Source: Chitinophagaceae bacterium
Lineage (GTDB): Bacteria; Bacteroidota; Bacteroidia; Chitinophagales; Chitinophagaceae
Assembly (NCBI GenBank): GCA_016713085.1
Contig: JADJPV010000002.1
Coordinates: 1-64,000, forward strand
Reading direction: 5' to 3'
Length of the DNA: 64,000 nucleotides
Shown here: in pieces, positions 27,899 to 37,944 of the stretch
How positions within the stretch are numbered: the first letter of the stretch is position 1
Layout of the letters: each line of letters opens with the position of its first letter
Notes under the pieces: model-generated
The model's input: only the letters and a program-made list of their open reading frames with translations
What the model was told of the DNA's origin: nothing
Databases searched by the model: none
Translations under genes and position numbers: made by a program

Positions 27899-28089
27899 TT
27901 TGGGCGGATTATTAATTTTTCTGCTGTCTATCAGAGGATTTGGATACGTTTTCAAAGACAAGATACCGCATTTAATATGATATTGGAAGCTTTTCATGGC
28001 TATGTTTTATTACTACGTAGGAACTCTTATGGTTAAATATGTGGTTTTTACCATGTCAAGATAACAATAAATATGCCCAAATGCAAGCC

Positions 28090-28848
28090 CTAACCTTTAT
28101 AAGTATAGAAGGAATTGGCCTGGGCTGTGCAGGTCAGTACAAGGTCGTTAATACATACATGCGGAGGGAGAGTTGTTGTATAATAAATGACTTCTGCAAC
28201 GTCCTTTGCACTTAAAGCTTTGTATCCTTCATAAACAGCAGCAGCTTTTTGTTCATCGCCTTTAAAACGGATCATTGAGAACTCTGTTTCAGCTGCACCC
28301 GGATGTATTGAAGTAACTTTAATTTGATGCCGCAGCAAATCGATCCGCATTCCCCGGCTGATACTGTCAACAGCTGCTTTACTTGCACAATACACATTGC
28401 CTTTTTCATAAGCTTCTTTGCCGGCAGTTGAACCAAGGTTAATGATATGTCCTTTCTTATGATGAATCATAAAAGGGATTACAGCACGGCTTACATACAG
28501 CAGGCCTTTCAGGTTTGTGTTGATCATTGTTTCCCAGTCATCAAAATCTGCTTCATCAAAATAATCACGACCCAAAGCAAGCCCGGCATTATTAATCAAT
28601 ACATCAATGTTCCTCCACTCTTCGGGTAAATGACTTATAGCATCAAATACTTCTTTTTTATTCTGTACATCAAAGACAAGAATATGAACATGCACTTTAA
28701 ATCTTATTTCCAGTTCATGTTTTAATTCTTCCAGGCGTTCTTTTCTTCTGCCATTGAGAATTAAGCTGCAATTATTGGAAGCGAATAATTCTGCACAGGC
28801 TTTGCCAAATCCGGAAGTGGCTCCGGTAATAAAAATGGTCTTACTCAT
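28090..28848 (-). CDS. short-chain dehydrogenase/reductase, YdfG-like
   Basis: Classical SDR of 252 residues: nucleotide-binding TGATSGFG (8-15), NNAG (87-90) and the catalytic S140, Y153 and K157 (YCASK). The overall pattern is close to YdfG-type NADP-dependent 3-hydroxy acid/serine dehydrogenases, but specificity cannot be read. It lies 74 bases downstream of the Nramp gene on the same strand and could share its transcript. Confidence 0.85.
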   Translation of the reverse strand: MSKTIFITGATSGFGKACAELFASNNCSLILNGRRKERLEELKHELEIRFKVHVHILVFDVQNKKEVFDAISHLPEEWRNIDVLINNAGLALGRDYFDEADFDDWETMINTNLKGLLYVSRAVIPFMIHHKKGHIINLGSTAGKEAYEKGNVYCASKAAVDSISRGMRIDLLRHQIKVTSIHPGAAETEFSMIRFKGDEQKAAAVYEGYKALSAKDVAEVIYYTTTLPPHVCINDLVLTCTAQANSFYTYKG

Positions 28849-28922
28849 GGAATGAAAGTACTTAGAAACTGAATTGGATGGATAAAATCTTTACTGAAAT
28901 AGATGATAATTGTTCACTCTTT

Positions 28923-30176
28923 TTATTTTCCTGTCAGCATCGACCAGATCAGCAGGAGGCTTGCTCCCGACATCAGTATAAAACTGGCAATACCAAGAAT
29001 ATTTGCCCAGCGGCTGTTGGTATATTCGCCCATGATTTTTTTGTTGTTACTGATATGCAGAATCAGCGCAATTAACAACGGGGCAATCAAACCATATAAA
29101 ACAGCAGTGTAGAACAGCATTTTAACAGGGCTGATTCCGACGAAGTTGATCACTAACCCAATCAGCATAGAAATGATCAGGGTGATATAAAAGCCTTTTG
29201 CCTGATAGAATTTTTTATCGAGCCCTTCCTCCCATTCAAAAATTTCGGCCATCATATAACTTAATGAGCCTCCAAGTACAGGAATGGCCAGTGCACCTGT
29301 GCCAAGAACACCGACTGCAAACAGAATATAAGCCCCATCGCCTGCCAGCGGTTTTAATGCCTGTGCTGCCTGCTCAACTGTATCAATCTGGTGAATGCCG
29401 GCTTTAAATAATACTGTACCTGTTGCAAGGATGATGAAATAAAACACAAGATTGGTGAGCAGCAAGCCCAGCCTTACATCAATCTTCATATTGCCGATAA
29501 TAGTTTTATCAACCACCAGGTGGTTTTGATTTTCTTCTTCCACTTCCATGGAGGCCTGCCAGAAAAAAAGATAAGGTGAAATAGTAGTACCGAGGATACC
29601 AACCAGTGCCATAAAATACTCGGATGAAACCTGGCAGGAAACAAAGAAGGTACTTCTTAGTGCTTCACGCCAGTTGGTATCAGCAATAAACGGTATTACT
29701 AAATAGCAGAATAATGTAATGCAGAGAAACTTTAAAATAAAAGCGATTCGTTTGTAACTCCAGAAGATTGTTGCGGCCATTAAGAGAATGGTAAAAGCAA
29801 CCGAAAACAGATAAGAGGGTATTGCCGGAAAGAGTAGTGTACCAACGGCCCCCATACCTGCAATATCAGCACCAATGTTTAACGTGATTGATGGAAAACT
29901 GACAAGAAGAATTAAATATAAAATGTATTTGGGATAATAGTGTTTAATAACTCCTGTTAAACCATGCCTTGTAACCAGGCCGATCTTTGCACACATTTCC
30001 TGTATGGCAACCATGAGCGGATAAGTAGCAATAGCTGTCCATAACAGTTGTGAACCAAACTTTGCACCAGCCTGTGAGTAAGTGGCAATGCCTGATGGAT
30101 CATCATCACTGGCACCTGTAATTAATCCGGGACCTATGGCTTTGAAGATCTTTTTTATCCGTTCGTTGATCTTCAT
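28923..30176 (-). CDS. divergent Nramp-family metal transporter
   Basis: A 417-residue protein with about eleven membrane segments and the Nramp LeuT-type order. The first helix has DDDPSG (24-29) where classical Mn/Fe Nramps have DPGN. Helix 6 has TTISPYLFFWQ (197-207) in place of the M-P-H motif, so the methionine that selects soft transition metals is missing. Loss of this methionine is known in Nramp-related magnesium transporters and other non-canonical clades. Hence divalent-cation transport is likely, but the metal may not be manganese. A short ORF lies directly upstream. Confidence 0.8.
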   Translation of the reverse strand: MKINERIKKIFKAIGPGLITGASDDDPSGIATYSQAGAKFGSQLLWTAIATYPLMVAIQEMCAKIGLVTRHGLTGVIKHYYPKYILYLILLVSFPSITLNIGADIAGMGAVGTLLFPAIPSYLFSVAFTILLMAATIFWSYKRIAFILKFLCITLFCYLVIPFIADTNWREALRSTFFVSCQVSSEYFMALVGILGTTISPYLFFWQASMEVEEENQNHLVVDKTIIGNMKIDVRLGLLLTNLVFYFIILATGTVLFKAGIHQIDTVEQAAQALKPLAGDGAYILFAVGVLGTGALAIPVLGGSLSYMMAEIFEWEEGLDKKFYQAKGFYITLIISMLIGLVINFVGISPVKMLFYTAVLYGLIAPLLIALILHISNNKKIMGEYTNSRWANILGIASFILMSGASLLLIWSMLTGK

Positions 30177-30230
30177 GCTTTTGTTTTTGTGTGGTGAATA
30201 TTTTCAGGTAAATCTTTATTGATGTGCAAT

Positions 30231-30350
30231 CTAAATAAGGTTGCCGAAGGTGTCATCAAATACAGCGTCGGTTACAGATTCCATATTGGTTGGCAAGGAA
30301 GATGCCAGTAAAGTGAAAGGGACTTTTTGCTCAGTCAAAGTAAACTTCAT
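30231..30350 (-). CDS. possible 39-residue small ORF upstream of Nramp gene
   Basis: ATG at 30350 to TAG at 30231-30233. The predicted peptide begins MKFTLTEQKVPFTLLASSLP and ends in an acidic DDTFGNLI stretch. No signal peptide or membrane segment is evident and no Shine-Dalgarno is seen. Codon choice resembles genuine genes. It could be a leader peptide for the transporter or chance; unknown. Confidence 0.3.
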   Translation of the reverse strand: MKFTLTEQKVPFTLLASSLPTNMESVTDAVFDDTFGNLI

Positions 30351-30453
30351 TGCCAACGTTGTAATTCAGAAAAAAATGATCACTTTAAAGTTATTCTGTT
30401 TAGGCAAATAACTTTCTCTAAACGAAAAGACTAACTGTTAAACAGAAATCTCT

Positions 30454-30798
30454 TTACTTTAGAAAATCCATTCGGGCCGGGGTAAAAACATCAATCAAAA
30501 CACCTTTCTCGAGAGCGATAACTCCATGCAGTAAATCAGGCGCTACAAAAAAAGAGTCCCCCTGCTCAAGTATTTGTTTATGACCATCAATTGTTATTTC
30601 AAAACGTCCTGTCTGTATGTAGGATACCTGGCGGTGAAAATGCTTATGAAGACTGCCTATAGCTCCTTTTTCAAAACGAACACAGACCATCATTATTTGA
30701 TCATCATAACTGAGGATTTTTCGTTCAACTCCACTGTCTGCGTTCTCCCATTCAATTTTCTCTGCCTGAACAAAAGTGTTTTTGTCAATAGATTCCAT
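30454..30798 (-). CDS. kdgF: KdgF-like cupin
   Basis: A single-domain cupin of 114 residues with the metal-binding pattern HKHFHRQVSYIQTG and the second motif GDSFFVAPDLLHGV. KdgF-type cupins speed the ring opening of unsaturated uronates released by pectate or alginate lyases. It is divergent from a PL10 pectate lyase gene 210 bases away, which supports this role over other cupin functions. Symbol assigned by similarity and context. Confidence 0.7.
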   Translation of the reverse strand: MESIDKNTFVQAEKIEWENADSGVERKILSYDDQIMMVCVRFEKGAIGSLHKHFHRQVSYIQTGRFEITIDGHKQILEQGDSFFVAPDLLHGVIALEKGVLIDVFTPARMDFLK

Positions 30799-31008
30799 AG
30801 CTGAATATTTAGTTTATATAAAGATAGTTTTATGTTCATAAGTTTAACGCTTTTCGAAATTATAAATGGTTTAATCTCCGGGCTGGCTGCCTGGCACCTG
30901 TCATCATTTATTCGGGATCATTTACGTAGATTACAGGATAGAAAGCAGGACTTGGATGACACCCAATTAAGCTAATAAATAGAAACGATTTGCTTAAAGT
31001 ATAATAAT
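30799..31008. other. divergent promoter region between kdgF and pectate lyase genes
   Basis: 210 bases serving both directions. No convincing -7/-33 pair or operator was identified; there is AT-rich sequence next to each start codon and a GC-richer middle (about 30880-30910). Confidence 0.35.
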
Positions 31009-32694
31009 ATGAAAAATTGTTCAGTTGTCTTTGGTCAGAAAGTAATGAAAGACAGGATTTCGGTTTCTTTTTTTCTCAGCTTAATTCTTTCTGTCAAAAT
31101 ATTTTCCCGGATGGCAGTTCTATTGATTTTTATGTCAGCGAATACGTTATTTGCGCAAAAGCAAACACTTACAGAGCGAACTGAACAGGCAATGCTGAAA
31201 GCTACAAAATTTATGGTTGATGAGGTTAGCACTAATGGAGGATACGTGTGGTACTATTTGCCTGATTTCTCAAGGAGATGGGGTGAAATGGAAGCATATA
31301 ATACAATGATTTGGGTGCAGGATGGAGGCACAGTCAGTGCAGGGCATATGCTGCTGGATGCTTACCATGCAACGGGCAATGAGTACTTTTATCAGTCTGC
31401 AGAAAAGGCGGCCGCAGCAATGATATGGGGACAAAGTAATGAAGGCGGCTGGAATTATATGATTGATTTTGCCGGGGATAGATCTCTTAAAAACTGGTAT
31501 AATACGATTGGTAAAAATGGATGGAGACTTGAAGAGTTTCAGCATTATTATGGCAATGATACTTATGATGATGATGTTACATCAGATGCTGCACGTTTCC
31601 TTTTAAGAATGTACCTGGAAAAGTTAGATCCAAAATATAAACCGGCTCTTGATAAAGCAATTAATTTTATACTTAAAAGCCAGTACTCTTTGGGGGGATG
31701 GCCGCAACGGTATCCGTTGAAATATGATTTTAGGAAAACCGGCCATCCGGACTATTCTTCGTTTTATACTTTTAATGATGATGTAATATGGGAAAATGTC
31801 AACTTTCTTGTTCAATGTTATGAAACATTAGGCGAAGAAAGATTTCTTGATCCCATTCACAGAGGAATGAATTTTTATTACATTTCCCAAGGTGCAAACG
31901 GAGCATGGGGGCAACAGTATAATTCAGACATGGAAGTAGCCGGGGCAAGAACATATGAACCGGTTGCTTATTTGCCACGTACAACTTTTTGGAATTCTTT
32001 TTTGCTGCTGAGGTTTTATGAATATACCGGCGATCGTAAATATCTATCACGGATTCCTGACGCTGTTAAGTGGCTGGAGAAAGTAAAACTTCCTGAAAGT
32101 ATGACAGAAAAGGGGAAGTATACTCATTCCCTTTATGTAGAGGTGGGTACTGACAAACCGATTTTTGTACACAGGAAGGGTTCCAATGTTACATATGGCT
32201 ATTATTATATTGATTCAAGTGATACAAAATTACCCGGACATATGTACGGCAAAGGAAATATTGATATTCAAAAACTGAAAGATGAATATTCAAGAGTAAG
32301 TATGTTATCCGCTTCAGAAGCAACAAAAAATTCTCCTTTGAAACCAGCCCGGTTTGAAGGGGACGTTTTACCAAAATACTACTATAATCTTGATCGGGGT
32401 TATGTGCAGACAGCAGAAGTTTCAGAAACAAAAGCAAATGAAATTATTAATTCACTCGACAGTCAGAACCGCTGGTTAGTTAAACATGTAATGATCAGTA
32501 ATCCCTATACAACAGATGGACAAAATACAGAACCTGCTGACAGGTATGCGTCCTCTTATGTGGGCGATGAAACTGATACATCACCTTACAGGGATACTTC
32601 AGACAGGGAGTATATTTCAACACCTGCATATATCCGGAATATGAACCTGCTGATAAGTTATCTCAATTCAGTTAAGAAAAGAAAAGCGAAATAA
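31009..32694 (+). CDS. secreted PL10-family pectate lyase
   Basis: 561 residues, cleaving de-esterified homogalacturonan by beta-elimination. A hydrophobic N-terminus ends in NTLFAQ; the true start may be 31009, 31045 or 31111, since all give an export signal. The catalytic region shows alpha/alpha-toroid repeats with GGWNYMIDF, the signature GGWPQRYPL, YTFNDDVIWENV, and YLPRTTFWNSFLLLRFYEYTGD. The C-terminal 150 residues after VKLPESM form an extra region with Tyr/Asp-rich content and no obvious sorting domain. Neighbours are a KdgF-like cupin, a LamG protein and a pectinesterase-like protein. Confidence 0.85.
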   Translation: MKNCSVVFGQKVMKDRISVSFFLSLILSVKIFSRMAVLLIFMSANTLFAQKQTLTERTEQAMLKATKFMVDEVSTNGGYVWYYLPDFSRRWGEMEAYNTMIWVQDGGTVSAGHMLLDAYHATGNEYFYQSAEKAAAAMIWGQSNEGGWNYMIDFAGDRSLKNWYNTIGKNGWRLEEFQHYYGNDTYDDDVTSDAARFLLRMYLEKLDPKYKPALDKAINFILKSQYSLGGWPQRYPLKYDFRKTGHPDYSSFYTFNDDVIWENVNFLVQCYETLGEERFLDPIHRGMNFYYISQGANGAWGQQYNSDMEVAGARTYEPVAYLPRTTFWNSFLLLRFYEYTGDRKYLSRIPDAVKWLEKVKLPESMTEKGKYTHSLYVEVGTDKPIFVHRKGSNVTYGYYYIDSSDTKLPGHMYGKGNIDIQKLKDEYSRVSMLSASEATKNSPLKPARFEGDVLPKYYYNLDRGYVQTAEVSETKANEIINSLDSQNRWLVKHVMISNPYTTDGQNTEPADRYASSYVGDETDTSPYRDTSDREYISTPAYIRNMNLLISYLNSVKKRKAK

Positions 32695-32740
32695 ACCGTT
32701 TAAAGCTTCACAGTTCTATTGAAAAAAATTGGTATGCTGC

Positions 32741-33409
32741 ATGAATAAACTTTCTGTTTTTTTATTTGTTTTTTCATTACTGGTATTTCCGGCCAGAACT
32801 TATTACAATACAGGTAAAATAATTATCTGGAAGCTAAAGGACACAGGCAGTGCAGGTAATTTTAAGGCGGTTAAACTGGGTAACCCTTTCGTTAAAATTG
32901 AAAACGGGGATACTTCTCTTTATTTTAATGGTATAAATGACGGGTTGATTATTCCTGTAATTCCGATAGAAGGGTGGTCGAAATTTACGATTGAGGTTTT
33001 ATTTAAACCTGCCGGTGAAGGAACCCCGGCGCCAAGGTTTATTCATTTTGAGGATACTGCATCTAATCGGGGAACTTTTGAACTTAGATTAACCCGGAAC
33101 AGTCAGTGGTATCTGGATGTTTTTTTGAAAAATGGAAAAACGAATAAAGGTCTTACGCTGATAGATTCAACCAAACTGCATACGGTTAATAAATGGTATT
33201 GGGCTGCATTAGTTTATGATGGTAAAAAAATGTACAGTTATATAAATGGACAAAAGGAATTAGAAGGTGAAATTGATTTCCCTGCAATGACAGAAGGTAG
33301 AATTTCATTAGGCATGCGGTTAAACAAAGTGAACTGGTACAAAGGTCAGATCAGTGAAATACGGTTTCATCCTGTGAGTCTTGATGCAAAAGCATTACAA
33401 CATCACTAA
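32741..33409 (+). CDS. secreted LamG/concanavalin A-like domain protein
   Basis: 222 residues from the ATG at 32741 (a TTG start at 32729 is less likely). A signal peptide (about 1-19) is followed by one jelly-roll domain with typical strands: LYFNGINDGLIIPV, FTIEVLFKPAG, WYWAALVYDGKKMYSYING and GRISLGMRLN. Such domains bind carbohydrate or other ligands; no catalytic motif is seen. Its position 46 bases after the pectate lyase suggests a pectin-binding accessory role. Confidence 0.75.
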   Translation: MNKLSVFLFVFSLLVFPARTYYNTGKIIIWKLKDTGSAGNFKAVKLGNPFVKIENGDTSLYFNGINDGLIIPVIPIEGWSKFTIEVLFKPAGEGTPAPRFIHFEDTASNRGTFELRLTRNSQWYLDVFLKNGKTNKGLTLIDSTKLHTVNKWYWAALVYDGKKMYSYINGQKELEGEIDFPAMTEGRISLGMRLNKVNWYKGQISEIRFHPVSLDAKALQHH

Positions 33410-33412
33410 CGA

Positions 33413-33444
33413 TAAGTTGAACCCCTTCTTTGTGCATCAACTTA
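33413..33444. terminator. candidate bidirectional terminator
   Basis: Perfect 8-base inverted repeat TAAGTTGA / TCAACTTA around a 16-base loop, between the convergent LamG and pectinesterase-like genes. T-rich sequence follows on the plus side after about 12 bases. Stem is AT-rich, so strength is doubtful. Confidence 0.35.
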
Positions 33445-33477
33445 GTTTAACTGATTTTTGTAAAAACTCATGTAAAA

Positions 33478-36017
33478 TTATTTCCAAACAATTTGCAAAT
33501 CTTTAATCAATGTAGCACCGCTTCCAACAGTTCCTGTATGCTGAAAGCCAAAACCTCCTAAATTGCTTTTAGTAATTTCTGCTTCTATATGCACATGCTG
33601 AACAACATCAGGTCTGCCGGGAACGATATAATATGCTGCCTTTGTTTCGGCTCGGACGATCATTTTGTTACCTCTTATCTCTACTGAGATGTAACAGTCC
33701 GGCCTGTAACATGAGGCTGATACCGGTTTGCTGATTGGTGTGGCAATTCCGTTTTCGTATTTCATTAAAACGAAATCAATGGCATCACTATACTTGGTTG
33801 TACGAACCAATCGCAATGCATATCCGCTTAATGTTTTTGTGTTGAATTTAATGAATACATCCATGTATTGTGAACGGGCACTGCTGAAGCCCTGCCCTGC
33901 AGTTTTAGAGGGAACTGCTGTAAAAGTTATTTTCATATCACCGAAATTGTTTCCAACAGGTGTATAACGCAGCCGGGCTCCTTTGTTTGCCTGTACTAAC
34001 CCGGTATCATTTGCAGAGCCATCAATACCTGCTCCATAATACCATGGATCCCGGTTGTTGTCAGCTGCCCAGTCGTAGGTGTCAGCAGGAGCAAAACAAT
34101 CAAGTGTCCAAAACCCAGGTTTAACTTCTGGTTGATATTTCGTTGACATTCCCTGTAAATCAACATTCAATATTTTGTTATACGATTTTACGTAGCTGGC
34201 TGTAACCCGTTCGTTTGTTATCGTCGCAACCGGTTCACCTGCCCTGCAGCGAATATGTTTTGGCGCAACCTTTGCCATAATGTAATAGCCAACATCACCT
34301 GCTGTAAGAACATAGCTGAATTTTGGTACGTTAAACCGGGATAGGGCAATTTCAACCGGATTACTGCCTTTTGCATCGCTGCAGCGATACCAGTTTATCA
34401 ATGACTGATCCTCAAACCTCATATCTAATTTATAGGCAACAATGAGTTTGCCGTCTTTATTATTTATTATTTCAGGAAGCGTACTGAATTCCGGTGCCTT
34501 CAGGATAGATGGAGAAATGTAAAGAACACTTGCCGCCCCGAGTCCTGAAGCTGTTGTTGCGTGGATAATCACCTCTTTGGTTTCGTCGTTATCATTGGTT
34601 GGAATGACTTCGCAGGTACCACCATCATTAATATTTAGCTTGACGAAGGATCTGTATTCGGGATCAATCGTCCAGTTTATTTGCCCGTCTTTGAATTCAT
34701 AATTACCGAACTTGTTCAATTTTGTTTTTAATACAACAGTTTCACTTCCGCTTACGATTGTATCCTGCGTAGGCGATATCAGCAACTGAGTGGGTAAATT
34801 GGTAAATGATCTTCCACTTTCTTTTTCTGCTGCTGCAACCAATTTTTTTATTTCCATCGGATCCCAGTCATCATTGCCACGTAAAAGATTATACGTGTTG
34901 TAAATGATCTTACCGTTATAAAAAAAAAGATATGCATCGAGAATAGTTTTTCCTGTCATATCAATTGTTGATTGAGGATGCTTCATTCCAGTAAAAACAG
35001 GTTTGTCATTCAGCTGAATATTGTACTGATAGTTACTTAATTCTTTTGCAGGAATGTCTCTCCAACCCAGGTATGTTACTGTTTTAGAAGTAATACGTGT
35101 ATCCAGTACAGCCACCTGTCCATGGCTTTTTGTAAAATATTGCTCCCCTCTTGTAAATGAATTAATATCGCAATTCAGGAAAACTGCACCCGTACCGGAT
35201 GTTCCCCAAAAGGTTTCCCGCTGTAAAAGTCAAAACTGCAATTGAGGTAAATTGCTGTACCGTTTAAGGCATCATCTGTACACTCGAAGTGGCAACGATC
35301 AAACAGCGTTCGCTTTCCTCCAATAAATGGACATAAGTTTAAACGGCTTACAAAACGGGTATTCCGGGCAAAGAGCTTATCGCCATCACAAAAAACAAGC
35401 TGAGCCTGTACAATGGCTGATCCTCTTTTTTTTCTGTTTAATTCTGGTTTTAGCGGATATTCAAGATCAATGTTGCAGTAATTCCCGAAAGTAATATTTT
35501 CAGCACTGGTGCCCTGTCCGGATATTTTAAACATGGTGAAATTTCCTTTGGCACCCATCGTTTGACCACGATTGGATGCCAACACCACATTTTGGGCATC
35601 ATCAGAAAGACCGTAAAATTTTAACCACTCGCATTTAATTTCAAGACCAAAAGGTGAACTGTTTCCCGGTTTTGGAACACGAACAGTAGTATCATCCGGA
35701 TCATCAATCCAATATACATAAGGTGCTATATTAAGTACCATAGGTAATTTCTCCGTGCCATTTGTTAAATGTTTTGCAGCTTCGTTTACCGAATTAAAAA
35801 CGTATTTATATTTTGTAACCTCTGCAAGCGGGAGCTGTGCATCTATATAAAACTCATTTGGCCCAAGTGTGATTCTTTTGCCCTTATACACTATGTAGTC
35901 TCCATAAAATACCAGCTCTTTAGTCAAATTATTCTTCTGTGCCTCTGCAAAATTCTGAACAGAAAGAAACAGAAGAATAAACAGGAGTGAAATATTAGTA
36001 TGAAATTTCTGACACAT
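33478..36017 (-). CDS. secreted pectinesterase-like beta-helix protein with large C-terminal region (one indel)
   Basis: About 846 residues once the two ORFs (35175-36017 and 33478-35115) are joined. The frame breaks at the A4 run 35208-35211; one more base gives SGKPFWGTSGTGAVFLNCDI and continues into the second ORF. Signal peptide about 1-26. Residues 40-340 resemble the CE8 pectin methylesterase right-handed helix (IVQAQLVFCDGDKLFARNT, then FDRCHFECTDDALNG). The two catalytic aspartates of CE8 (in QDT and DFIFG motifs) are not clearly present, so activity is doubtful. The C-terminal 200 residues look like a beta-sandwich (GYALRLVRTTKYSDAIDFVL). Belongs to the pectin locus. Confidence 0.7.
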
Positions 36018-36187
36018 GGTTTGTTTTTTAAATTGAACTGTCTGATTCCAAATCAGGAAGATAAAAGCTCACTGCTTTTTCCTGGTCGTTAGGCGTTATA
36101 TTGGTGAGAATGATTTTCATAAACTGAAATTGAAGCAAGATGAAGATACACTGGAATTTAATTGAAAGGATATGTACTGCTTCCTTC

Positions 36188-36811
36188 TCAATCATAGTAA
36201 ACTTCGTTGCCGGGTGTTAACGCAATTCGGTACAGTAATTCAAGCTGGCTTTTTAAAATCCTGAATTCAGACAGATCGGGAAGTTCACGGATGCTGAAAT
36301 ACTGAACATCAGCAATATCAAAACCGCTGTTGCTTTCGAATGAAACAGCTTCGCATTGAATAACCATTTTGTACACATAAAAGGGTTCGGGAGGATTAGC
36401 ATGATATTTCTTATCAAACACTGCCAGCAATCTTGCAGGAATCACATCAAGCCCCGTTTCTTCTTTACATTCTTTTACCGCAATTTCTTTCGCACTGAAT
36501 CCAATATCGGCCCAGCCTCCGGGTAATGACCAGTTGCCATCTGTTGTTTCCTTCACCAATAATATTTTTTGATCGGGAGAAAGAACAAATGCACGAATAT
36601 CAACTTTTACTGTAGGATAATCATTAGCTGTTGGAAATAGTTCCTTTAATGTTTCAAGTGGATGTCCGCTGATTTGCTGCAGTAGCTGAAAACTGATTTC
36701 CTGGAGTTCTGTATAGCGTTCTTTATCATATTCATTGGTGCTGTACAGTAAACCAGTATCAGCAATTGCCTTAATCCGTTTCAATAAATTCAGTTGATCA
36801 TGTACGTTCAT
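36188..36811 (-). CDS. NUDIX hydrolase with N-terminal helical extension
   Basis: 207 residues. An N-terminal 60-residue helical segment (LKRIKAIADTGLLYS) typical of the Nudix_N_2 group precedes a Nudix domain with box GGWADIGFSAKEIAVKECKEETG (98-120, given with its first glutamate replaced by F105). The last E-x-x-E-E core for metal binding is intact. Members hydrolyse nucleoside diphosphate derivatives such as ADP-ribose or FAD; the substrate is not deducible. Confidence 0.85.
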   Translation of the reverse strand: MNVHDQLNLLKRIKAIADTGLLYSTNEYDKERYTELQEISFQLLQQISGHPLETLKELFPTANDYPTVKVDIRAFVLSPDQKILLVKETTDGNWSLPGGWADIGFSAKEIAVKECKEETGLDVIPARLLAVFDKKYHANPPEPFYVYKMVIQCEAVSFESNSGFDIADVQYFSIRELPDLSEFRILKSQLELLYRIALTPGNEVYYD

Positions 36812-36849
36812 ATGCAGCTTTCATCTTTAAATATTATGTGTAATGGAAT

Positions 36850-36882
36850 AAAAAAACCGGAGTTGGTAAACCAGGCCCCGGT
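36850..36882 (-). terminator. intrinsic terminator of the VOC gene
   Basis: On the minus strand: ACCGG...TGG, TTTA loop, CCA...CCGGT followed by seven T. It lies 40 bases past the stop of the VOC-family gene. Confidence 0.75.
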
Positions 36883-36921
36883 ATGAAGATATATTATTTC
36901 AGCGTTGAGTAATTCGCCGCT

Positions 36922-37362
36922 TTATTTGCTTTCTTTAAAGCTAAACATCCATTGTATTCCAAACTTGTCAATACAGCTTCCAAAGTAAGCACCCCAGAAC
37001 ATATCCTGCAGTGGCATAGTAATGATTCCTTCATCAGCTAATGCATCAAATAATCTAATTGTTTCAGCTTTTGAATCAGGTTCAATATTGATGTGTACGT
37101 TGTTGCCCTTGTTTACTTTAAAGCCCATTGATTCGGGTGCATCTGTTCCCATCAGTATATGACCACCGGCAATGGGTAATTCAATATGCATCACCAGGTC
37201 TTTATCGGCTTCTGCAATGGGTGGAGCATCGTCTGATGGCGGGATATCACGGAAACGTGCAATACCGCCCCTTGCAAATTCGCCGCCAAATACTGATTGA
37301 TAAAATTTGAATGCTTCTTCCGTATTGCGTGGAAAGTTGAGATAGGTGCTTACTCTTGCCAT
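36922..37362 (-). CDS. VOC-family PhnB-like protein
   Basis: 146 residues of the PhnB/3-demethylubiquinone-like glyoxalase fold: STYLNFPRNTEEAFKFYQSVFGG at the start, HIELPIAGGHILMGTDAP in the middle and FWGAYFGSCIDKFGIQWMF at the end. These small proteins often lack known activity. It is followed by a clear terminator and shares strand with the DUF1801 gene upstream. Confidence 0.85.
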   Translation of the reverse strand: MARVSTYLNFPRNTEEAFKFYQSVFGGEFARGGIARFRDIPPSDDAPPIAEADKDLVMHIELPIAGGHILMGTDAPESMGFKVNKGNNVHINIEPDSKAETIRLFDALADEGIITMPLQDMFWGAYFGSCIDKFGIQWMFSFKESK

Positions 37363-37430
37363 GATGTAAAGTTTTAATGTTAGAATTTACAATTATGATG
37401 CGGACAACAGAAATTAAGTTTAGTTATTTG

Positions 37431-37844
37431 TTATTTCTCAACAGTTTTCAGCCATTCTTTTATGAGGGTCTGTAAAGCTTTTTCTTTGGCTTTCACATCT
37501 TTCAGGTCTGTAAAAATCATCGTTCTGCGGCCATCTGTGTAATCACCTTCAAGCAATCCTGATGTGTCTTTTATTTTAGCACCGCTGGGAAAAACAAGCA
37601 TGATCCTTCCCTTATAGAGATTCATCACAATGATATCCCGCTTATATTCTTTTGGATCAAATGGCTTCATTTCACCAGTATAATAAAAACTGGGGTTATT
37701 CCATTTGATGTGTTCGCCAACTTCCTTGTCGCTTTTTAAAATCACCTGCCTGATGGCTTCAATGACATTTCCAAATGCAGGCTCCAGCTTTTTGATATGC
37801 TCAGTTACCTGTTCACTGTCTGTAAGTTTGATTGATTTTGCCAT
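37431..37844 (-). CDS. DUF1801-type protein
   Basis: 137 residues with the DUF1801/YdhG-like pattern: IEAIRQVILKSDKEVGEHIKWNNPSFYY, then MLVFPSGAKI and RRTMIFTDLKDVKAKEKALQ. The function of this cytoplasmic family is unknown. It probably shares a transcript with the VOC gene 68 bases downstream, a common pairing in Bacteroidota (from memory). Confidence 0.75.
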   Translation of the reverse strand: MAKSIKLTDSEQVTEHIKKLEPAFGNVIEAIRQVILKSDKEVGEHIKWNNPSFYYTGEMKPFDPKEYKRDIIVMNLYKGRIMLVFPSGAKIKDTSGLLEGDYTDGRRTMIFTDLKDVKAKEKALQTLIKEWLKTVEK

Positions 37845-37944
37845 ATTGCAGATTTGATTACTAAAATACAGTAATCATTGAATTGTGCAAGTTGTAAAAT
37901 GGCCAAAGAAAGGGTCGTTCAAGACTTTTGCAAGGACAATTTTT

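Noticed and set aside
31009..32694. Type IX secretion sorting domain at the C-terminus of the pectate lyase
   Set aside because: The C-terminus is charged (VKKRKAK) and lacks the terminal beta-sandwich pattern of such domains.
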